From NCBI RefSeq assembly GCF_036013955.1, contig NZ_CP107903.1:4712001-4776000 (forward strand): 64,000 nt of DNA, read 5' to 3'. This document shows positions 60,701-64,000 of the stretch, one piece after another. Each line of letters starts with the position of its first letter. Within the stretch, counting starts at the first letter, position 1. Source of the stretch: Streptomyces sp. NBC_00459 (lineage in GTDB: Bacteria > Actinomycetota > Actinomycetes > Streptomycetales > Streptomycetaceae). The notes beneath the pieces were generated by a model. It ran no database searches. It was given only the letters and a program-made list of their open reading frames with translations, and was not told where the DNA came from. Both the position numbers and the translations under genes were made by a program.

Positions 60701-60820
60701 ACAACAGCCGACGCCGGCACCCTCGTCCCGGTGACAACGGCAACGGGGAAGGTCGGTACACCCCTGAAAACGGGCGCATACCCACTGGCCGCGACGGTGA
60801 CGGGAGTACCGGTCAACTGA
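57710..60820 (+). CDS. GH84 beta-N-acetylhexosaminidase with C-terminal YVTN propeller
   Basis: A 1036-residue secreted enzyme. The signal peptide (LLAALALCVLGSAPAPAAAA) ends near residue 30. A Glyco_hydro_20b-like N-domain (about 40-180) precedes the GH84 barrel, which starts RGVIEGFYGAPWT at 187. The catalytic pair Asp299-Asp300 lies in FAVPLDDISY. A helical linker and a beta-sandwich (about 640-745) lead to a YVTN/SMP-30-like beta-propeller with seven repeats (TPDGRTLWVADYSDD, TPDGTTLYVANIHDS, SPDGRTLWVSASNGD). GH84 enzymes remove N-acetylglucosamine from glycans. The GTG at 57710 has a GGAG site. Confidence 0.88.
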   Translation: MTPALKSASGLLAALALCVLGSAPAPAAAATPHSANASTVPHIWPTPQQVRPGHGTQPVPKQVVEVIGHATDPAARALVERVLRDAGARTIRTVTAGRPAPPAALTVYVGGPTENPATAKALKLLHAAPPTQLPSGGYTLATGQGTIALSGVDPTGTFYAAQTLRQLITHRSVPSTTVRDWPTTALRGVIEGFYGAPWTQRDRLSQLDFYGRTKQNVYVYSPKDDPYLRANWRDDYPPAQLATLKQLVDRAAANHVRFTYALSPGLSVCYSSAADVRALVAKFESLYAIGVRSFAVPLDDISYTAWNCPADDQRFGTGGGAAGTAQSTLLNAVVKDFVSAHDDVTPLEMVPTEYSDLTGSPYKTALRERLDPSVVVEWTGVGVIAPTITTEQARQARELFGHPILIWDNYPVNDYTTSRLLLGPCTGREAGVATQVTGITANPMIQAEASKLALFTSASYAWNPTAYDPRAAFLASVQDFAADAPRSTAASLRLFAENSYSSPLDATESPTLTPLLKAFTTAYESGEGLAEAARALTAYFKEMAAAPADLRANLANSPFLTETSPWLDKLGAYGEAGGTAVELMLAQKNGDTDGVSTLYARLQSQRKQLDAVPQQIAPGVLDRFLFDATLRAAPDPGPDASFTPTSLSLSPGGSATSTLTIADNRSTTDATTTWQIKPVDGLTVTPSSGTVTVPAGGKVTATLTFTAASGAEAGTRSLAVTGDGLVSRAIPVQITGVDGGSTRALTANFSGASVSSVDLASGTSTEIPVGNNPGEVVVSSDGRTAYAANQGSDTVSVIDIATAKVTSTVAVGDVPAGLALTPDGRTLWVADYSDDAVQPIDLATGTAGAKITVGDGPENMAITPDGTTLYVANIHDSTVSPVNLSTGKAGAAIAVGPNPFNVVAAPDGKTVYVSNSGGSTVTPIDTATNDTRPTYLVTGQAYGLAVSPDGRTLWVSASNGDTITPLDTVTGAPGTPVTVGRSAFDVTLDWNGTTAYVTTADAGTLVPVTTATGKVGTPLKTGAYPLAATVTGVPVN

Positions 60821-60837
60821 AATCCGGACGGTTCACC

Positions 60838-60893
60838 CGCGCCCCTTCAGGGGCGCGGGGAACTGCGCGACCAGCCACAACACACCCGCGGCC
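60838..60893. repeat. Dispersed Streptomyces intergenic repeat with hairpin
   Basis: The unit begins GCGCCCCTTCAGGGGCGCGG and continues GAACTGCGCGACCAGCC. Copies of this kind are found after genes all over Streptomyces chromosomes. The hairpin should terminate the GH84 transcript. Confidence 0.7.
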
Positions 60894-60937
60894 AAAAAAG
60901 GCACCGCCAGACCACGCACCGCCAGACCAGCGGAGCG

Positions 60938-61225
60938 TTACTGCATCTCGGCCCAGGGGTCGATGACCGCCGGACGGGCCGGCGCCGCCGCGGCGGCCGG
61001 ACGGCAGGTGAAGCCGAGCCGATTGAGCGCGGCGATCATTTCCTTCTCGGTGAAGTCCCGCCGGTCGAGGCGGGTGATGACCGCCCCGACCTGCTTGACG
61101 GGGTAGTCCACGCCACCGATGCTGACGGCCGCACTGGTGATGGGCTCGGGAGCGACCCCGTCCATCTTGTGCGTGACCTCGCTCATGATCAGGTCGAACG
61201 GGAATCGGGCGATCACACAACGCAT
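60938..61225 (-). CDS. Small conserved hypothetical protein of the helicase/cold-shock cluster
   Basis: A 95-residue protein beginning MRCVIARFPFDLIMSEVTHKMD, with an SxxV start strand, a middle (ISIGGVDYPVKQVGAVITRLDRRDFTEKEMIAALNRLGF) and an end WAEMQ. It sits 3' of the DEAD-box helicase, as does a matching gene in other streptomycetes. No domain function is known. Confidence 0.75.
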   Translation of the reverse strand: MRCVIARFPFDLIMSEVTHKMDGVAPEPITSAAVSIGGVDYPVKQVGAVITRLDRRDFTEKEMIAALNRLGFTCRPAAAAAPARPAVIDPWAEMQ

Positions 61226-61356
61226 GGTGCCTCCGCAGGTCAGAGAAGGGTCCGGGGTCAGTGCTTCTGGGGCCGGTCAGTTGTTCTGGGCCAGGTGATA
61301 CGGGCGCCGGTCGGCCTGGAACCGACCGGCTGAGTGGATCCGGTACGGCGCTGGTG

Positions 61357-62919
61357 TCAGCCGGTCTGACGTGCGTCCGAGCCCGGGCGCCGGTTCCGGG
61401 GCGCCCGGCGCCGGCGGCTGCGTGGCTCGCCGTTGGGGTCCTGCTCCGTACGGGCGGACGGGTTCCCGCCCGACACACGCGGCGGCTTGGCACCGCCACC
61501 GGTCGGACGCGACGCCTTCTTGGCAGTGCCGCCACCCGTCGCACGGGTCTTGCCCGCGGCACCACCGCCCGCGGTGCGCGCCGTGGCCGCACCGCCTTCG
61601 GCGGACCCGCGGCGTGAGCGCGAACCCGCGCCGGAACCGGATCCGGAACCGGCGCCCGATCCGGACCGGGACCGCGAGGATCTGGACCGGCCGGAGCCGT
61701 CGCCCTTCGGGGCGGACGGCGGGGTCGGGGCCGGGACCGGGATGACCACAGGTATGCCCGAAGGCGTACGGGCTCCGGTGATGCGGGTCAGTTCGGCGGC
61801 GCCGGGGGAGACCTTGGCCGTGTTCGGGTCGACGCCCGCCGCCCGGGTCAGGCTCCGCATCTCGCGGCGCTGCTCGGGCAGGACCAGGGTGACCACGCTG
61901 CCGGAGGCTCCGGCACGAGCCGTACGGCCGCCGCGGTGGAGGTAGTCCTTGGCACCGCCGGGCGGGTCCACGTTGACGACCAGGTCGAGGTCGTCGATGT
62001 GGATGCCCCGGGCGGCGACGTCGGAGGCGACCAGCACGGTGACCTCGCCCGTCTTGAACTGGGCGAGCGTACGCGTGCGTTGGGGCTGGGAACGGCCGCC
62101 GTGCAGGGCTGCCGCGCGGACGCCGCTCTTCAGCAGGTGCTTGGTGAGGCGGTCGACGCTGCGCCGGGTGTCCATGAACATCAGGACGCGTCCGTCGCGG
62201 GCGGCGATCTCGGTGGCGACCGTCTTCTTGTCGACGTCGTCGACGTAGAGCACGTGGTGCTCCATCGTCGTGACGGCGCCGGCGTGCGGGTCGGTCTGGT
62301 GCACCACGGGCTCGTGCAGATAGCGGCGGGCGAGCCGGCCGACATCCGCGTCGAGCGTGGCGGAGAACAGCATGCGCTGGCCCTTGCGCGGCACCTGGTC
62401 GAGCAGATACGTGACCTGCGGCAGGAAGCCCATGTCGACCATCTGGTCGGCCTCGTCGAGGACGGTGACGGAGACACGGTCGAGGCGGCAGTCGCGGCGG
62501 TCGACGAGGTCACGGAGCCGGCCGGGCGTCGCGATGACGACCTCGGTGCCGGCGCCGAGCGCACGGGCCTGACGGGCGATGGGCAGCCCGCCGACGATCG
62601 TGGTCATCTTCAGGCTCATGGCGCGGGCGTGCGGGGTGAGCGCGTCCACGACCTGCTGGGCGAGCTCACGGGTCGGTACGAGGACGAGTGCCAGCGGGCG
62701 GCCCGCCTCGGCACGCTGTCCGGCGAGACGGGCCAGCATGGCCAGGCCGAAGGCCAGGGTCTTGCCCGAGCCGGTCTGACCACGGCCCATGACGTCGCGG
62801 CCCGCGAGGGTGTCCGGCAGCGTGGCCGCCTGGATCGGGAAGGGGACGGTGATGCCCTCGACGGTGAGGGAGGCCAGCAGCGAGGGCGGCAGGCCCAGGT
62901 CGGCGAACGACCGGTTCAT
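61357..62919 (-). CDS. DEAD-box RNA helicase, RhlE-like
   Basis: A 520-residue helicase with the Q motif (F5 to Q30), motif I GQTGSGKT (47-54), DEAD at 155-158, SAT at 186-188 and motif VI HRGGRTARAG near 335. From about 385 the C-terminus is a basic, Ser/Arg/Gly-rich region (GSGRSRSSRSRSGSGAGSG, then TARTAGGG and RSRRRRAPRNRRPG) that should bind RNA. Such helicases unwind RNA and help ribosome assembly and cold adaptation. It lies next to a cold-shock gene on the same strand, with a 277-base gap holding the cold-shock gene's terminator. Confidence 0.9.
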   Translation of the reverse strand: MNRSFADLGLPPSLLASLTVEGITVPFPIQAATLPDTLAGRDVMGRGQTGSGKTLAFGLAMLARLAGQRAEAGRPLALVLVPTRELAQQVVDALTPHARAMSLKMTTIVGGLPIARQARALGAGTEVVIATPGRLRDLVDRRDCRLDRVSVTVLDEADQMVDMGFLPQVTYLLDQVPRKGQRMLFSATLDADVGRLARRYLHEPVVHQTDPHAGAVTTMEHHVLYVDDVDKKTVATEIAARDGRVLMFMDTRRSVDRLTKHLLKSGVRAAALHGGRSQPQRTRTLAQFKTGEVTVLVASDVAARGIHIDDLDLVVNVDPPGGAKDYLHRGGRTARAGASGSVVTLVLPEQRREMRSLTRAAGVDPNTAKVSPGAAELTRITGARTPSGIPVVIPVPAPTPPSAPKGDGSGRSRSSRSRSGSGAGSGSGSGAGSRSRRGSAEGGAATARTAGGGAAGKTRATGGGTAKKASRPTGGGAKPPRVSGGNPSARTEQDPNGEPRSRRRRAPRNRRPGSDARQTG

Positions 62920-63113
62920 GCAGAACCTTCCTCAATGCGGCACGTCGACAGAATCACGGCAGCGCTCAGCGTCCGCCACGAGAGCGGCGGCACACAGGAC
63001 AAAAAGGCCGTGGGGACGGGCCGAAAGGAAACGAGCGGTGAAGGGGGACTACCCCCGAGAACCAGGGACGTGCAACCGGAGCCCGGCGCGAAATCGTCCC
63101 TAAAAAACTGTGA

Positions 63114-63147
63114 GCCGGGGCCCGCACCCCTAGGTGCGGGCCCCGGC
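63114..63147 (-). terminator. Rho-independent terminator of the cold-shock gene
   Basis: GCCGGGGCCCGCAC pairs with its complement around a six-base loop and is followed on the minus strand by a TTTTTT tract, 50-80 bases past the cold-shock stop codon. Confidence 0.85.
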
Positions 63148-63162
63148 CACAATCACGTGTGT

Positions 63163-63180
63163 CGATCCACTAGTGGATCG
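63163..63180. other. Perfect 18-bp palindrome in the cold-shock 3' region
   Basis: CGATCCACTAGTGGATCG is self-complementary with no loop. It lies between the cold-shock stop and its terminator. It is too tight to fold as a hairpin, so it is more likely a protein-binding site or chance. Confidence 0.5.
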
Positions 63181-63195
63181 CCAGGATCACGCGGA

Positions 63196-63399
63196 TCAGG
63201 CGGGGAGGATGTTCTCCGCCTGGGGGCCCTTCTGACCCTGCGTGACGTCGAACGTCACCTTCTGGCCCTCGTGCAGCTCACGGAAGCCCTGGGTGGCGAT
63301 GTTCGAGTAGTGAGCGAAAACGTCGGCGCCGCCGCCGTCCTGCTCGATGAAGCCGAAGCCCTTTTCCGCGTTGAACCACTTCACGGTACCGGTGGCCAT
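63196..63399 (-). CDS. Cold-shock protein (CspA family)
   Basis: A 67-residue OB-fold protein beginning MATGTVKWFNAEKGFGFIEQ. RNP1 is KGFGFI, RNP2 is VFAHYS, and the end is GPQAENI. It binds single-stranded RNA and DNA and destabilises RNA structure. It has an AAGGAG ribosome site and an unusually long leader, typical of cold-shock mRNAs. Confidence 0.95.
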   Translation of the reverse strand: MATGTVKWFNAEKGFGFIEQDGGGADVFAHYSNIATQGFRELHEGQKVTFDVTQGQKGPQAENILPA

Positions 63400-63561
63400 G
63401 TTAAATCTCCTTGGGGCATGCTCGGGGGCCCGCACCGTGCGGACCCCGCGTCGCCGGAATGATTGCCCCGACCGGAGAAGAACACCGAAATCTTTGGGAA
63501 CCACAACTGCAACTGAAAACCACGCTAGCACACAACGCGCTGGCAGGGGGCTGCGGCAATG

Positions 63562-64000
63562 TCACACGTCCGGCGGGAATAGTCTCCGCAGCTCAACGCG
63601 GTCCGCAGCGGTGGGAACGTCCTCGCGGGTGCCCAGGGTAGCCGCAGCCATCCGGTGCCCCAGATGCAGCCCCTCGGCGGCGTCCCGATCTTCGAGCAGG
63701 GCCGCGAGATACCCGGCGGCGAAGGCGTCGCCCGCGCCGATCCGTTCGACGACACGGGAGGCGGGCGTGGGCACGAAGATCTCCGTGCCGTCCGCCCCGT
63801 ACGACGTCGCTCCGTGACCGGCGTCCTTGACGACGATCACGCGGGCCGGGCGCAGCAGGTCCCGGATCTCCTCGGGTTTGCCGGTGTCCCACAGGGCCTC
63901 GGCCTCGTCGCGGCCGACGAAGACGATGTCCGCGGCGCGGGCCAGGTCCAGCAGGGCGGCGGGGGCCGCGCCGGCGGGGCGGTGGCGCCAGAGGGCGGGC
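63562..64000 (-). CDS. PfkB-family sugar kinase, C-terminal part (cut by window edge)
   Basis: The last 146 residues of a ribokinase/PfkB-family protein are visible; the N-terminus lies right of the window. VFVGRDEAEAL is followed by VIVVKDAGHGATSYG and the catalytic block ERIGAGDAFAAGYLAALLED, whose Asp is the base. The pattern fits 2-keto-3-deoxygluconate kinase-like members, but the substrate-binding half is missing. Confidence 0.85.
   Translation of the reverse strand, partial: PALWRHRPAGAAPAALLDLARAADIVFVGRDEAEALWDTGKPEEIRDLLRPARVIVVKDAGHGATSYGADGTEIFVPTPASRVVERIGAGDAFAAGYLAALLEDRDAAEGLHLGHRMAAATLGTREDVPTAADRVELRRLFPPDV

Overview
The window looks like a stretch of a Streptomyces chromosome. 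GC content is very high and codons end in G or C, GTG and TTG starts are common, and the gene set is typical of that genus: an SsgA-like sporulation protein, a complete conservon (CvnA-D), a wealth of secreted hydrolases, a SigE-family ECF sigma operon, and a DEAD-box helicase next to a cold-shock gene. No species can be named from sequence reading alone.

Layout. 0-3 kb: the N-terminus of a pobA-like hydroxylase, divergent from a Rieske oxygenase, then a membrane protein and an uncharacterised protein with a paralogue at 17 kb. 3.3-8 kb: a Ser/Gly repeat protein, a small exported peptide, the remnant of a subtilisin-like protease and an intact 1117-residue subtilase. 8-11.4 kb: an ABC-2 permease/ATPase/GntR operon with a long palindromic operator, then an orphan response regulator. 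11.5-15.1 kb: two small secreted proteins, a lipoprotein and a secretory lipase. 15.1-24.4 kb: small enzymes and regulators mixed with accessory material, including an atypical tRNA-Trp, an IS110-family element between a VOC gene and a WYL regulator, and a truncated DUF4265-like start. 24.4-29 kb: an AAA-type ATPase behind three phased palindromes, a family-9 pectate lyase with a LacI-type operator, and an RTX-like beta-roll protein. 29.3-33.1 kb: a lysyl-oxidase-like secreted protein next to an ECF sigma factor fused to a zinc-finger/membrane/proline-rich tail. 33.3-37.6 kb: an SsgA-like gene and a two-component system followed by a DUF3500 protein.

37.7-48.6 kb holds a glycine betaine-type ABC importer in two parts: its lipoprotein at 37.7 kb, and its two permeases and CBS-ATPase at 46-48.6 kb. 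Between them lie a conservon and a secreted phospholipase D-like protein with a ricin-type lectin. 48.9-53 kb: two small hypothetical genes, a SigE sigma factor with a PQQ-propeller membrane protein, and a secreted protein with a glycine/leucine-rich tail. 53-57.6 kb: a DJ-1/PfpI protein, a YdeI-like protein, a protealysin-type M4 protease translationally coupled to an emfourin inhibitor, and a beta-hydroxyacid dehydrogenase. 57.7-64 kb: a GH84 hexosaminidase with a YVTN propeller, the DEAD-box/cold-shock pair, and the C-terminal part of a PfkB sugar kinase.

The most unusual items are these. Two 49-bp arrays of seven 7-bp units with related consensus each overlap the stop codon of a minus-strand gene, at 29.3 and 54.5 kb. 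Three palindromes with exact 15-bp spacing precede the ATPase. The ECF sigma factor carries its own membrane and proline-rich tail. There is a noncanonical tRNA-Trp, and an IS110 element lies in the control region between a VOC gene and a WYL regulator.
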